Source: UBA2199 sp964628035
GTDB lineage: Bacteria; Acidobacteriota; Aminicenantia; UBA2199
Length of the DNA stretch: 64,000 nt
Reading direction: 5' to 3'
Assembly (NCBI GenBank): GCA_964628035.1
Contig: CAZVPI010000001.1
Coordinates: forward strand, 558,001 to 622,000
Shown: positions 6,934 through 15,822 of the stretch, piece by piece
How positions within the stretch are numbered: the stretch's first letter is position 1
Layout of the letters: every line of letters begins with the position of its first letter
The notes under the pieces: model-generated
Told to the model about the DNA's origin: nothing
The model's input: only the letters and a program-made list of their open reading frames with translations
Databases searched by the model: none
Program-made: the position numbers and the translations under genes

Positions 6934-9261
6934 ATGGCCAAGGATAAAAGAGGGAATGCCGACGACAAAGAACTATCGCTAAAAAACGAGATCATCGGCA
7001 TCTTTTCCCTGTTTTTCTCCTTTTTCCTCCTCTTCAGCCTGGCCAGCTTCAACCCTCTCGATCCCAGTTTTTTCCACCAGGCCCCGGCGCGCGTGGTCAC
7101 CAACTTCGGCGGCCGCCTGGGCTCGGAGCTTGCGGCGCTCCTCTTCAACCTCTTCGGCTTCGCCGCGCTGCTGTTCATCCTCATCGGCCTCTTCCTGACC
7201 GCCTATTTCCTGTTCAACCGCCGCCTGACGCGGGCGGCCAGCAAGGCGACCGGCTTTTTCATCCTGCTGCTGTCGCTGGCCGGGCTGCTGGCCAACCTCA
7301 CGCCCAGGGCGATGATCGCCGGGCAGGAGGTCGCCAGCGGCGGCGTGGTCGGGCTGCTGCTGAACCGGCTGGTCAGCGGCCAGATCAAGGGCATCTTCGC
7401 CGCGGCCCTCTTCCTCTGCCTCCTGGGCGTTTCCCTGGTGCTGATCGCCAAGATCTCCATCCGCACCATCCTGGTTTTTCTCGGGCGGCTGCTGGCCGTG
7501 GGGGGAGCGCGGACGGCGGCCTTCTGCCGCCAGCGGCTGGAGACCCTGCGCCGCAACCGCGACCGCCGCAGGGTCCACGAGAAATACGAGGCCGGCGAGG
7601 GGGCCTTCGTCTTCAAGGGGAGGCAGCCGCTCAAGACCAGGGAGGGCGAGCCGGCGCCGCGCACCGACCGGCGTCCGGCCGAGGCGGCCCGGCTTCCTGC
7701 CGCGGGAGCGCCGCGGGCGGCCGTGAAGAAGCCGAGCCGCCTTCCCGAGGAGAGCGGCATCTTCCCCGAGCTGGAGGAGGCGTTCCTGCCCGACGCCCGC
7801 TACAAGCCGCCGCCCCTGACCTACCTGGACGCGCCCACGGCCAAGAGCCAGATCGACATCGACGAGCTGGAGGAAAAGAAGCAGGAGCTCTCGCAGCGGC
7901 TGCAGGAATTCAAGATCAGCGGCGAGATCGCCGAGTACACGCCGGGACCGGTGATCACCACCTTCGAGTTCGTCCCCGACATCGGCGTCAAGGTCAAGGA
8001 CGTCTCCGGGCTGACCGAGGACCTGGCGCTGGTGGTCAAGGCTCAGTACGTGCGCATCGAGCGCATCCTGGGCAAGAAGGCCATCGGCATCGAGATCCCC
8101 AACAAGAAGCGCGAGACGATCCACCTGCGCGAGCTGCTGGAAACGCCGCAATACAAGCAGTCGGGCTCGCCCCTGACCCTGGCCCTGGGCAAGACCGCCA
8201 GCGGCGACATCTTCATCTCCGACCTGAAGGAGATGCCGCACCTGCTGATCGCCGGCGCCACCGGCAGCGGCAAGAGCGTGGCCATCCATTCCATCATCCT
8301 CAGCATCCTCTACAAGTCGTCGCCCAAGGCCGTCAAGTTCATCCTCATCGACCCCAAGCGCATCGAACTGGCCGTCTACAATTCGCTGCCGCACCTGCTG
8401 ACGCCGGTGGTGGTCAATCCCAAGCTGGCCAAGAACGCCCTGGACTGGGCGGTCTTCGAGATGGAGAACCGCTACAAGAAGCTGGCCATGCTGCAGGTGC
8501 GCAACATCGAACAGTACAACAAGAAGCTCGAGATGCTCGTCCAGGCGGAGGACGAGGACCTGGAGCAGCTCGATGAGCGGGAGCCCATCCCCTACATCGT
8601 GATCATCATCGACGAGCTGGCCGACCTGATGATGGCCTCGGCGCGCGAGATCGAGGACGACGTGATGCGCCTGGCGCAAAAGGCCCGGGCCATCGGCATC
8701 CATCTCATCCTGGCCACCCAGCGCCCCTCGATCGATGTCATCACCGGCCCGATCAAGAACAATTTCCCCTCGCGCATGGCCCTGGCCGTCCCCTCGCGCT
8801 ACGATTCGCGCACCATCATCGACCAGATGGGCGCCGAAAAGCTGCTGGGAAACGGCGACATGCTCTTCCTGCCTCCCAAGACCGCCAGCCTCATCCGCCT
8901 GCATTCAGCCTACGTTTCCGAGCCGGAGACGGTGCGCGTGGTCAATTTCCTGGCCAAGCAGGCCAAGCCCGAGTTCAACACCCAGATCATCCGGCCGGCG
9001 GCGCAGAAAGAGGAGCAGGGCGAGGAACAGGAAATGGACGAGATGTTCTTCGAAGCGGCCGAGGTGATCATCAGCACCGGCCAGGCCTCGGCCTCCTACC
9101 TGCAGCGCAAGTTGAGCGTGGGCTTCGCCCGCGCCGGACGGCTCATCGACCAGCTGCAGGAGAAGGGGGTCATTTCTCCGGCCAACAGCAAGAACCAACG
9201 CGAGATTCTCATGTCCCTCGAGGACCTGAACAGCTTGCGCGGCGACGCCGCCGGTGACTGA
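6934..9261 (+). CDS. ftsK: FtsK/SpoIIIE-family DNA translocase
   Basis: 775 residues. N-terminal membrane region with about four helices (residues ~15-190, for example FSLFFSFFLLFSLASF and LFILIGLFLTAYFLF), a charged proline-rich linker (~200-290), then the hexameric motor with Walker A GATGSGKS (441-448), Walker B YIVIIIDELADLMM and LILATQRPSIDVITG. The C-terminal winged-helix gamma domain (EAAEVIISTGQASASYLQRKL) reads KOPS-like sequences in known FtsK. It pumps chromosome termini through the septum and activates XerCD. Length and domain order are normal for a short-linker FtsK. It has its own promoter with a start codon almost at the predicted transcription start. Confidence 0.97.
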   Translation: MAKDKRGNADDKELSLKNEIIGIFSLFFSFFLLFSLASFNPLDPSFFHQAPARVVTNFGGRLGSELAALLFNLFGFAALLFILIGLFLTAYFLFNRRLTRAASKATGFFILLLSLAGLLANLTPRAMIAGQEVASGGVVGLLLNRLVSGQIKGIFAAALFLCLLGVSLVLIAKISIRTILVFLGRLLAVGGARTAAFCRQRLETLRRNRDRRRVHEKYEAGEGAFVFKGRQPLKTREGEPAPRTDRRPAEAARLPAAGAPRAAVKKPSRLPEESGIFPELEEAFLPDARYKPPPLTYLDAPTAKSQIDIDELEEKKQELSQRLQEFKISGEIAEYTPGPVITTFEFVPDIGVKVKDVSGLTEDLALVVKAQYVRIERILGKKAIGIEIPNKKRETIHLRELLETPQYKQSGSPLTLALGKTASGDIFISDLKEMPHLLIAGATGSGKSVAIHSIILSILYKSSPKAVKFILIDPKRIELAVYNSLPHLLTPVVVNPKLAKNALDWAVFEMENRYKKLAMLQVRNIEQYNKKLEMLVQAEDEDLEQLDEREPIPYIVIIIDELADLMMASAREIEDDVMRLAQKARAIGIHLILATQRPSIDVITGPIKNNFPSRMALAVPSRYDSRTIIDQMGAEKLLGNGDMLFLPPKTASLIRLHSAYVSEPETVRVVNFLAKQAKPEFNTQIIRPAAQKEEQGEEQEMDEMFFEAAEVIISTGQASASYLQRKLSVGFARAGRLIDQLQEKGVISPANSKNQREILMSLEDLNSLRGDAAGD

Positions 9262-9353
9262 GCGCCCGCCGGCCGTCCGTTGCGCCTGCGCGGAAAATCC
9301 CGGCTAAACGATTCCTTGCCGCGGGGAGTATACTCTGCGGAGACAGGAGGGGC

Positions 9354-9881
9354 ATGAGCGAGGAGGAGCTGGTCTGCCGCGCCCGGCGGGGCGATCGCGA
9401 CGCGTTCGCCGGGTTGGTGCGCGAGCATGAGCGGCGGCTGCTCGCCCTCTGCTGGAACATGCTCGGGGACCGCGAGGAAGCCCGCGACGCCGCCCAGGAC
9501 GCCCTGCTGCAGGCCTTCCAGAACCTGGAGCGCTTCGACGGCGGGCGCGCCTTCGCTCCCTGGCTGCTGGGCATCGGCGCCAAGCGCTGCCTGGACCGCC
9601 TGCGCAAGCGCCGGACGTTCCTGCGCTATTTCCAGGGGCATGCCGGCGAATGGCTGGGCCGGCCGGTGCCAAGCCCCGAGGCGGCGGCCGCAGGGGAGTC
9701 GGCCGGGCGGTTGCTGCAGCGGCTGCCGGCCAAGGAACGGGCGGCGATTTCGCTGGCGGCGTTCGAGGGCTTTTCGGCCCGCGAGATCGCCGCGGCGCTG
9801 GGCTGCGCGGAAAGCACGGCGCGGGTCCACCTGTACAACGCGCGCCTGCGGCTGAGGAAGGAGGTGGCTGATGAAATGTGA
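9354..9881 (+). CDS. ECF-type RNA polymerase sigma factor
   Basis: 175 residues with sigma region 2 (FAGLVREHERRLLALCWNM, then REEARDAAQDALLQAF) and region 4 helix-turn-helix (LPAKERAAISLAAFEGF then EIAAALGCAESTARVHLYNARLRL). No region 1 or 3, as usual for group 4 (ECF) sigma factors. A good Shine-Dalgarno (ACAGGAGGGGC) precedes the ATG, and a TATACT box lies at 9329-9334 without a clear -35, so an alternative promoter type is possible. The gene overlaps the next reading frame by 11 bp (9871-9881), which implies translational coupling with the putative anti-sigma factor. Confidence 0.93.
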   Translation: MSEEELVCRARRGDRDAFAGLVREHERRLLALCWNMLGDREEARDAAQDALLQAFQNLERFDGGRAFAPWLLGIGAKRCLDRLRKRRTFLRYFQGHAGEWLGRPVPSPEAAAAGESAGRLLQRLPAKERAAISLAAFEGFSAREIAAALGCAESTARVHLYNARLRLRKEVADEM

Positions 9882-10344
9882 GTTCGTCCGCGGCGCCTGG
9901 CGCGCCCTGCCCCTGCCGGCCTGGCGGGCTTTCCTTCTGCAGCGTCATATCGACCGCTGCCCGGGCTGCCAGGCCCGCGCCCTGGGCCTGGAGGCCGTAC
10001 GCCGCCTGGGCGTGAATCCGGAAGACCTGACGGGCGAGCCGCCGCTGCGCCCCTTCGCCCGCGGCACGCGTCCGTTCGGCCCTGCGGCGCCCGCTCCGGC
10101 CTGGCGCTACGCGTTCGCCCTCCTGGCGATCGTGGCCATCCTGGGCACGGCGGCCTGGCTTTCGCGTTTCGTTCCCCAAGACCCCCTGCCCCGGGGGACG
10201 GTCACCGTCCTGGCGCAGGAGGCCGGACCCCCGGCTTTCGCCGTGCTCGAGGCGCGGATCGGCGACGGGCCGGCGCGGCCCATCGTGTTCAGCCCCGGCA
10301 AGGCGGGCATGACCATCGTCTGGTTTGACAAAGCGGTTCCGTAA
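9871..10344 (+). CDS. Putative membrane anti-sigma factor with short zinc-finger motif
   Basis: 157 residues. The N-terminus has H-x3-C-x2-C (HIDRCPGC, residues ~46-53), the core of the ZAS zinc-binding anti-sigma domain. One transmembrane helix follows (YAFALLAIVAILGTAAWL, ~80-98), then a small outer domain. The gene starts inside the sigma gene, which is typical of sigma/anti-sigma pairs. Proposed role: hold the ECF factor inactive at the membrane until an envelope signal arrives. No close recognition beyond the ZAS-like motif and topology. The downstream double TonB-domain protein is probably in the same transcript and may be part of the same envelope circuit. Confidence 0.75.
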   Translation: MKCEFVRGAWRALPLPAWRAFLLQRHIDRCPGCQARALGLEAVRRLGVNPEDLTGEPPLRPFARGTRPFGPAAPAPAWRYAFALLAIVAILGTAAWLSRFVPQDPLPRGTVTVLAQEAGPPAFAVLEARIGDGPARPIVFSPGKAGMTIVWFDKAVP

Positions 10345-10364
10345 TCTAATCAAGGAGAAATCCC

Positions 10365-11516
10365 ATGAAAAAGGGCATGCGCATACTGTTCGGGCTGGTC
10401 CTGGCGCTGGCGCTCCCCGTGCGCAGCGAAACCACGCTCGTCGTCAAGCTCAATTTCTTCGGCCCCAGCGCCGCCGCCGGCGGCTCCGGGGTGGCCACGG
10501 CGCTCCATTTCACTTCGCTGGTGCAGAAGAACGTCCAGGTGGAGTTCAAGGCCGAGAACCTGTTGGCCGAGTTGAAAAAGACCTTCAACGCCTCCGACAT
10601 CGACCTGCTCGCTTCGGCCGACCTGAGCTGGTGCGCCGGCGGTCCGGCTTCGGTCACCCAGGTGGTGCAGATCGACGGCCGGGATTACGTCGTCGTCCTG
10701 ACGCCGCTGCCCAAACCCGGCGCGGTCAACTTCAAGGTGGGAGTGGTCGAGGAAAAGGACGCGGGAACAATCAAGAAGGTCCTCCTGGACACCGAGATCG
10801 TCCTGCCCGACGGCGAGGTGGCGATGCTGGGTTTCCGTGACACGCGGGAGCGCAGCTTCTTCATCGCCTTCTACGTGCAGGGGCGGGACGAGGCCTTCGG
10901 CAAGGGTGCCGTGAGGCTCGCCGGCGCCGACCGGCCGAGGCTCATCAAAAGGGTAAATCCCATTTACCCGAAGCAAGCGCTGGCGGAGAAGCTCCAGGGC
11001 GCCGTGGTCCTGGAGGGGTTGATCGACGAGGGGGGCAAGGTGGCGGACGTGCGCGTGATCTCGTCGGCCGCGCCTGTCCTGGAAAAGGCGGCGGTCGAGG
11101 CGCTGCGCGGATGGGAATACGAGCCGTTCCAGGTGGGCGGCAAGGCGAAAAAGGTCGTCTTTTCCGTGACCATCACTTTTGCCCTGGATGCGGGCAAGGT
11201 GAAGGAGGAGCCGAAGGAAGGGCGCGGCGGCCCGGCCCAGCTCCCGGATTCGCCGAAGCCCAAGCTTCTCAAGCAGGTCCGCCCCGCCTATCCCGAGGAG
11301 GCCAAGAAGAACGGCCTGCAGGGGACCGTGGTCCTGGAAGTCCGGACCGACGAGGGGGGTAAGGTGCGCGCCATACGCGTCCTGCAAGGCGCTTCGCCGC
11401 TGCTCGACCAAGCGGCCCTGGAGGCGGTGAAGCAGTGGGAGTACGAGCCTGTGCGCAAGGACGGCAAGGCCGTGCCGGTCGCGTTCACCGTGACCGTAAA
11501 ATTCGCCCTGAACTAG
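10365..11516 (+). CDS. Periplasmic protein with two tandem TonB C-terminal domains
   Basis: 383 residues with signal peptide MKKGMRILFGLVLALALPVRS and an AAGGSG stretch. Two TonB-CTD repeats occupy the C-terminal half: first RVNPIYPKQALAEKLQGAVV...ALRGWEYEPF (~190-270), second QVRPAYPEEAKKNGLQGTVV...AVKQWEYEPV (~300-383). Each has the YP...G.V.....G.V..........L...A......W.Y.P signature. There is no TonB-type N-terminal membrane anchor with Pro-rich rod, so it is not a canonical energy transducer. Located 20 bp after the anti-sigma gene with its own AAGGAG site. The first ~180 residues are not recognised. Function is unknown; regulator or envelope-binding roles are possible. Confidence 0.82.
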   Translation: MKKGMRILFGLVLALALPVRSETTLVVKLNFFGPSAAAGGSGVATALHFTSLVQKNVQVEFKAENLLAELKKTFNASDIDLLASADLSWCAGGPASVTQVVQIDGRDYVVVLTPLPKPGAVNFKVGVVEEKDAGTIKKVLLDTEIVLPDGEVAMLGFRDTRERSFFIAFYVQGRDEAFGKGAVRLAGADRPRLIKRVNPIYPKQALAEKLQGAVVLEGLIDEGGKVADVRVISSAAPVLEKAAVEALRGWEYEPFQVGGKAKKVVFSVTITFALDAGKVKEEPKEGRGGPAQLPDSPKPKLLKQVRPAYPEEAKKNGLQGTVVLEVRTDEGGKVRAIRVLQGASPLLDQAALEAVKQWEYEPVRKDGKAVPVAFTVTVKFALN

Positions 11517-11529
11517 CGCGTCGCGCTAG
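11513..11529. other. Palindrome shared by two convergent stop codons
   Basis: CTAGCGCG, one base, CGCGCTAG. The left half holds the TAG of the TonB-domain gene (11514-11516) and the right half, on the other strand, the TAG of holA (11528-11526). It could fold as a short GC stem at the end of either mRNA, but no T-run follows, so terminator function is uncertain. Confidence 0.4.
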
Positions 11530-12593
11530 CGCAGGCGCTTGACCTGAAAGATGAAACTCTGCAGGGAGAGGCGCGCCGACTCCTCGCCGCTCGTCTTCGA
11601 CTCGTAGTCGAGGCGGTAGATCAGGTCGAGAACCCCCTGGATCTTGGCGTCGGGAAAATTCCGCACCAGGGCGATGAACTTGTTGAGGATGAAGGGGGGC
11701 TGCTGCAGCACCCGGCCGATGTCGGCCGTCGAGAAGCGGCGGCGCAGCAGGAACTTGGCGGTGTAGATCTTGTGGTAGTAGGAGATCAGCGTGCCGATGA
11801 TGAAGCTGGGCTTGACGCCGTTGATGAAAAGGTACTTGAGGATGTCGAGGTAGGCGGCGGCGTCCTCGCGCTCGATGGCCTCGGTCAGGTCCCAGATGGA
11901 GTGCGAGCTGACGCCGGTGATCAGTTCGTCGACCTGCTCGCTGCCGATGCTCAGGCTCTTGGCGGCGGCCGCCTCCAGCTTGGGCAGCTGGTGCAGGATG
12001 GAGATGAAGTTGTCGGCCATGATCTCCTGGATGCGATCGATGGCGCCGGCGCTGATGGCGATCTTGCGCTCGTTCAGGGTGCTCTTGATGAAGGCCTTGA
12101 TCTCCCCCTCGCCGATGCGGTCGAGGTCGATGCTCACCGTGTGCGGCGACTCCAGCGCCTCGCGCAGGCGGGAGAGCTTCTCCTTCTTCACCCGCTTGAA
12201 CTCGTCGCGGCTCAGGTCGAGCGAGACATAGACGATCAGGATGGCGTGCGGGTTGGGCTTTTGCAGGTAGGCGGCGAAGGCCTTCTTGGCGGCGGCGTTC
12301 AGCGCCACTTTCTTCTCGTCGCGGAGGACCAGGGTGAGGACGCGCTGGGCGCTGAGAAAGAAACTGGAGCTGTTGGCCTCGTCCAGGATCTCCTCCCAGC
12401 TGGCCTCGGACTCGCCGTCGAAATAGTAGCGCTTGAAGTTGAATTCGCTGCGCTCCTGGCCGAAGGCGCGGGCGACCGCGGCCACGATCTGCTCGCCCAG
12501 GAATTCATTGAAGCCGTACAACAGCAGCAACGGCGGGCACTTCTTCTCCGCCTGCAGGCGGTTCAGGAAGGGGAAGAAGGCGGCCTCGGGCAT
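11526..12593 (-). CDS. holA: DNA polymerase III delta subunit
   Basis: 355 residues from the ATG that shares one base with the lptE stop (TGATG). HolA-type features: early PPLLLLYGFNEFLGEQIVAAV (degenerate nucleotide-binding fold), SSSFFLSAQRVLTLVLRDEKK, the lid region with IKAFIKSTLNERKIAISAGAIDRI, and the C-terminal collar domain (SIWDLTEAIEREDAAAYLDILKYLF then LISYYHKIYTAKFLL). The delta subunit opens the beta clamp inside the clamp-loader complex. It is the last gene of a leuS-lptE-holA operon, the same gene company seen in many Gram-negatives. A longer reading frame upstream exists but covers lptE in another frame and is not used. Confidence 0.9.
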   Translation of the reverse strand: MPEAAFFPFLNRLQAEKKCPPLLLLYGFNEFLGEQIVAAVARAFGQERSEFNFKRYYFDGESEASWEEILDEANSSSFFLSAQRVLTLVLRDEKKVALNAAAKKAFAAYLQKPNPHAILIVYVSLDLSRDEFKRVKKEKLSRLREALESPHTVSIDLDRIGEGEIKAFIKSTLNERKIAISAGAIDRIQEIMADNFISILHQLPKLEAAAAKSLSIGSEQVDELITGVSSHSIWDLTEAIEREDAAAYLDILKYLFINGVKPSFIIGTLISYYHKIYTAKFLLRRRFSTADIGRVLQQPPFILNKFIALVRNFPDAKIQGVLDLIYRLDYESKTSGEESARLSLQSFIFQVKRLR

Positions 12594-13105
12594 CAAAAGT
12601 TTTCCAGGATGGAGGTGACCAGGCTGGCGGCGAATTTTTCGGCGATGCGGTCGAGCGAGGCCGTTTCCTGGGAGAAGAAGTCGCCGCTCTCGGTCTCGTA
12701 GGTCTCGCGGAAGGCGATCGCCTCGCCCTGGAAGAGCCGTTCGCCGCTGCGCGTGTCGATCAGGCTCACGTCGAGGACCAGGCGCACCTCGTACAGGTTG
12801 GCGGCGCCCGCCTGCGAGTAGGAAAGCGGCGTCGTGCGCAGGGAGACGATCGTCCCTTCCAGCAGCAGGTCGGCGTCGGCCGCCGACTCGACCAGGCGCA
12901 GCCGGGTGCGGCGCAGGAATTCCTCGCGCACGGCGAAGGTGACGAACTGCTCGGCCTGGGCGCGCGTCGTCCCGTTGGCGAAGGCGGGCACGGCCAGGGT
13001 CGCGGCGTCGGCGGGCAGGGTGTTGACGCGCCCGGAGAGGCGGTAACCGCACGCCGCGGCCAGCAGGGCGGCCAGGGACGTGACGAGGACGGCCAGGGGC
13101 CTCAT
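12593..13105 (-). CDS. lptE: LPS-assembly lipoprotein LptE
   Basis: 170 residues. Lipoprotein signal with lipobox LAAACGYRLSG, the cysteine at about residue 19, followed by the CGYxLxG opening typical of LptE. Further family-like text: LAVPAFANGTTRAQAEQFVTFAVREEFL and ADLLLEGTIVSLRTTPLSYS. LptE plugs the LptD barrel at the outer membrane and is needed for lipopolysaccharide insertion, so the cell probably makes LPS. Its start overlaps the leuS stop (ATGA, 13102-13105) and its stop overlaps the holA start. Confidence 0.88.
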   Translation of the reverse strand: MRPLAVLVTSLAALLAAACGYRLSGRVNTLPADAATLAVPAFANGTTRAQAEQFVTFAVREEFLRRTRLRLVESAADADLLLEGTIVSLRTTPLSYSQAGAANLYEVRLVLDVSLIDTRSGERLFQGEAIAFRETYETESGDFFSQETASLDRIAEKFAASLVTSILENF

Positions 13106-15708
13106 CGGCAGACGATGCTCAGCATCTTGTTGGCGACGAAGATCATCTTGACCACCTGCTTGCCGGCGAGGGCCTGCTGCGTTTTGGCGCTGGCCAGAGC
13201 CGCCGCCTTGACCTCCTCCTCGCCGCTGTCCAGGGGCACGGCCAGCTTGTCGCGGATCTTGCCGTTGATCTGGACCATGACCGGGACGCTTTCGCGGGCC
13301 GCCACCTGGGGATCAAAGCCGGGCCAGGAGGCGCGGTAGATGCTGTCCGCGTGGCCCAGCTGCTGCCAGACCTCCTCGCCCAGGTGGGGCGCGAAGGGGG
13401 CCAGCAGCAGGACCAGCGTTTCGGCCAGCTCGGAAACGACGGCCGGATCCAGGCCGTCCGGCAGCGCCTCGCGCTCGATCGGGGCGTACGCATAGGCGTC
13501 GTTGAGCAGCTCCATGATGGCGGCCAGGGCGGTGTTGAATTGGAAGGATTCGATCTGCGCTCCGACCTTCTGCACCGTCTGGTGCAGCTTGCGGCGGACG
13601 GCTTTCGCCGCGGCGTCGGGGGCCGTGGGCAGCTCCCGGCGCCAGCCGCCGCGATAGCGGGGCAACGCCGCCTGCAGCCAGCGCCAGGCGCGGGCCAGGA
13701 AGCGGTGGGAGCCGTGGATCCCTTCCTCGCTCCACTGCACGTTGTCCTCGAACGGAGCCACGAACATCTCGTACACGCGCAGCGAGTCGGCGCCATAGCG
13801 CTCGATGATCTCGTCGGGGGTGACCACGTTGCCCTTGGACTTGGACATGCGCGCCCAGCGCCACACGATCTGCTCAGGCGGCAGCTGGTCGCGCTCGTCG
13901 TGCTTGAGCACGATCCAGTCCACGATCTTGTCGGCGCCGTCGCCTCCCTGTTCCTGGGGACGGGGGCGCCGTCCCGGCGTCAGCGCCAGCAGCGAGCCCT
14001 GGTTGCGCAGGTTGAGGAAGGGCTCCTCGAAGCCCAGCAAGCCTTCGTCGTACAGCACCTTGGTCCAGAAGCGGGCGTAGAGCAGGTGCGAGCGGGCGTG
14101 CTCGATGCCTCCCGTGTACTGGTCGACGGGCAGCCAGTAGTCGAGGGCCTGACGCGAGGCGAAGGCCTGCTCGTTGCCTGGGTCGGCGAAGCGCAGGAAG
14201 TACCAGGAGGAGCAGGCGTAGCCGCCCATGGTATCGGTTTCGCGGCGGGCCGCGCCGCCGCAGCGCGGGCAGGCCGTGCGCACGAAGGACTCGATGGCGG
14301 CCAGCGGCGACTCGCCGGTGCCGGTGGGCTGGTAATTCTCCACCTCGGGCAGCAGCACCGGCAACTGCTCCTCGGGGACGGGCAGCGGGCCGCAGGCGGG
14401 GCAATGGACGATGGGGATCGGCGCCCCCCAATAGCGCTGGCGGGAGATGAGCCAGTCGCGCAGGCGGTAGTTCACCGTCGCCTTGCCGATGCCCTTCTCC
14501 TCGAGCCAGGCGGTGATGGCCTTCTTGAAGTCGGCCGTGGCCAGGCCGCTCCAGGGACCGGATTGCACGGCGATGCCCTCGCCCGGCTCGGCGGCCTGCA
14601 TTTCGGGGCAGCTGCCGTCGCGGCTGACCACACGCCTCACCGGCAGGCCGTACTGGCGGGCGAACTCGAAATCGCGGGCGTCATGGCCCGGCACGCACAT
14701 GATGGCGCCGGTACCGTACCCCATCAGCACGTAATCGGCGATCCAAACGGGGATCTTCTCGTGGTTCACCGGGTTGACGGCAAAAGCGCCGGTGAAGACC
14801 CCGGTCTTGGCGCGTTCGGCGTTGAGACGGTCGATCTCCGACTCGCCCTGGGCCCGGCGGGCATAGGCCTCGACCTCGGCCCGGCGCTCGGGGGCGGTGA
14901 TCTCGGCCACCAGCGGGTGCTCGGGAGCCAGCACCATGAAGGTGGCCCCGAACAGGGTGTCGGGGCGGGTAGTGAAAACGCGGATCACCCGCGTCGGGTC
15001 GCCGGCCACGGTGAAATCGACCTCGGCGCCCTCGCTGCGCCCGATCCAGTCGCGCTGCATCTCCTTCATACCCTCCGACCAGTCGAGCTTCTCCAGGTCG
15101 GCCAGCAGGCGGTCGGCGTAGGCGGTGATGCGGAAGAACCACTGCGGCATGGGCTTCTTTTCCACCGGCGTGTCGCAGCGCCAGCAGCGTCCCTCCTTGA
15201 CCTCCTCGTTGGCCAGGCCGGTCTTGCAGGCCGGGCACCAATTGATGGGGGCGGTGGCGCGGTAGGCCAGGCCGCGGCGCAGCAGCAGCAGGAAGATCCA
15301 CTGCGTCCACCTGTAGTACCCGGGCAGGCTGGAGTTGATTTCGCGCTCCCAGTCGTAGGAGCAGCCCGTCTTGGCCAGCGTTTCGCGGTAGGCGGCGGCG
15401 TACTCGGGGACCATCTCGCGCGGGTTGCGGTTGCGGCGGATGGCCTCGTTCTCGGCGGGCTGGCCGAAGGCGTCCCAGCCCATGGGATGCAGGACGTTGA
15501 AGCCCTTCATGCTCTTGTAGCGGCAGAAGGCGTCGGTGGGCACGTAGTTCTTGAGGTGGCCGACATGCAGCCCGGAGCCCGAGGGGTAGGGGAACATCTC
15601 CAGGCAATAGCATTTCGGCTTGCCGGGGTCGACGGTGGCGCGGAACGTGCGTTCCTGGCTCCACAGCCGTTGCCACTTGGCCTCGATATGCTTGAAATCG
15701 TAGTTCAT
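13102..15708 (-). CDS. leuS: Leucyl-tRNA synthetase
   Basis: 868 residues, normal for bacterial LeuRS. Class I signatures: HVGH (48-51) for HIGH and MSKSKGN for KMSKS. The CP1 editing domain is present (TTRPDTLFGATFMVLAPEHPL; later YGTGAIMCVPGHDARDFEFA). Zinc-ribbon cysteines (WCPACKTGLANEEV...CWRC) are visible, and the C-terminal anticodon-binding and LS-type domain follow. Start ATG at 15708 has AAGGAAGGG upstream. First gene of an operon with lptE and holA, driven by the promoter at 15734-15762. Confidence 0.97.
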   Translation of the reverse strand: MNYDFKHIEAKWQRLWSQERTFRATVDPGKPKCYCLEMFPYPSGSGLHVGHLKNYVPTDAFCRYKSMKGFNVLHPMGWDAFGQPAENEAIRRNRNPREMVPEYAAAYRETLAKTGCSYDWEREINSSLPGYYRWTQWIFLLLLRRGLAYRATAPINWCPACKTGLANEEVKEGRCWRCDTPVEKKPMPQWFFRITAYADRLLADLEKLDWSEGMKEMQRDWIGRSEGAEVDFTVAGDPTRVIRVFTTRPDTLFGATFMVLAPEHPLVAEITAPERRAEVEAYARRAQGESEIDRLNAERAKTGVFTGAFAVNPVNHEKIPVWIADYVLMGYGTGAIMCVPGHDARDFEFARQYGLPVRRVVSRDGSCPEMQAAEPGEGIAVQSGPWSGLATADFKKAITAWLEEKGIGKATVNYRLRDWLISRQRYWGAPIPIVHCPACGPLPVPEEQLPVLLPEVENYQPTGTGESPLAAIESFVRTACPRCGGAARRETDTMGGYACSSWYFLRFADPGNEQAFASRQALDYWLPVDQYTGGIEHARSHLLYARFWTKVLYDEGLLGFEEPFLNLRNQGSLLALTPGRRPRPQEQGGDGADKIVDWIVLKHDERDQLPPEQIVWRWARMSKSKGNVVTPDEIIERYGADSLRVYEMFVAPFEDNVQWSEEGIHGSHRFLARAWRWLQAALPRYRGGWRRELPTAPDAAAKAVRRKLHQTVQKVGAQIESFQFNTALAAIMELLNDAYAYAPIEREALPDGLDPAVVSELAETLVLLLAPFAPHLGEEVWQQLGHADSIYRASWPGFDPQVAARESVPVMVQINGKIRDKLAVPLDSGEEEVKAAALASAKTQQALAGKQVVKMIFVANKMLSIVCR

Positions 15709-15733
15709 GGCCCTTCCTTGGCGTGGGACTGGC

Positions 15734-15762
15734 ATTATACCGGAAATCGGCGGGCGCGACAA
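15734..15762 (-). promoter_or_regulatory. Sigma70-type promoter of leuS-lptE-holA
   Basis: On the minus strand TTGTCG (15762-15757), 17-bp spacer, TATAAT (15739-15734). Predicted transcription start lies about 20 bp before the leuS ATG at 15708, leaving room for the AAGGAAGGG ribosome-binding site. Confidence 0.7.
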
Positions 15763-15822
15763 CGGGTCCATGGGCTGAACTCTCGGCCGGCGGCTTGCGT
15801 ATAAGGGAACCAAGGAGCGAGG

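Noticed and set aside
13351..15804. Long plus-strand frame opposite leuS
   Set aside because: Shadow of a GC-rich gene; no domain or start signal, and leuS on the minus strand is complete.
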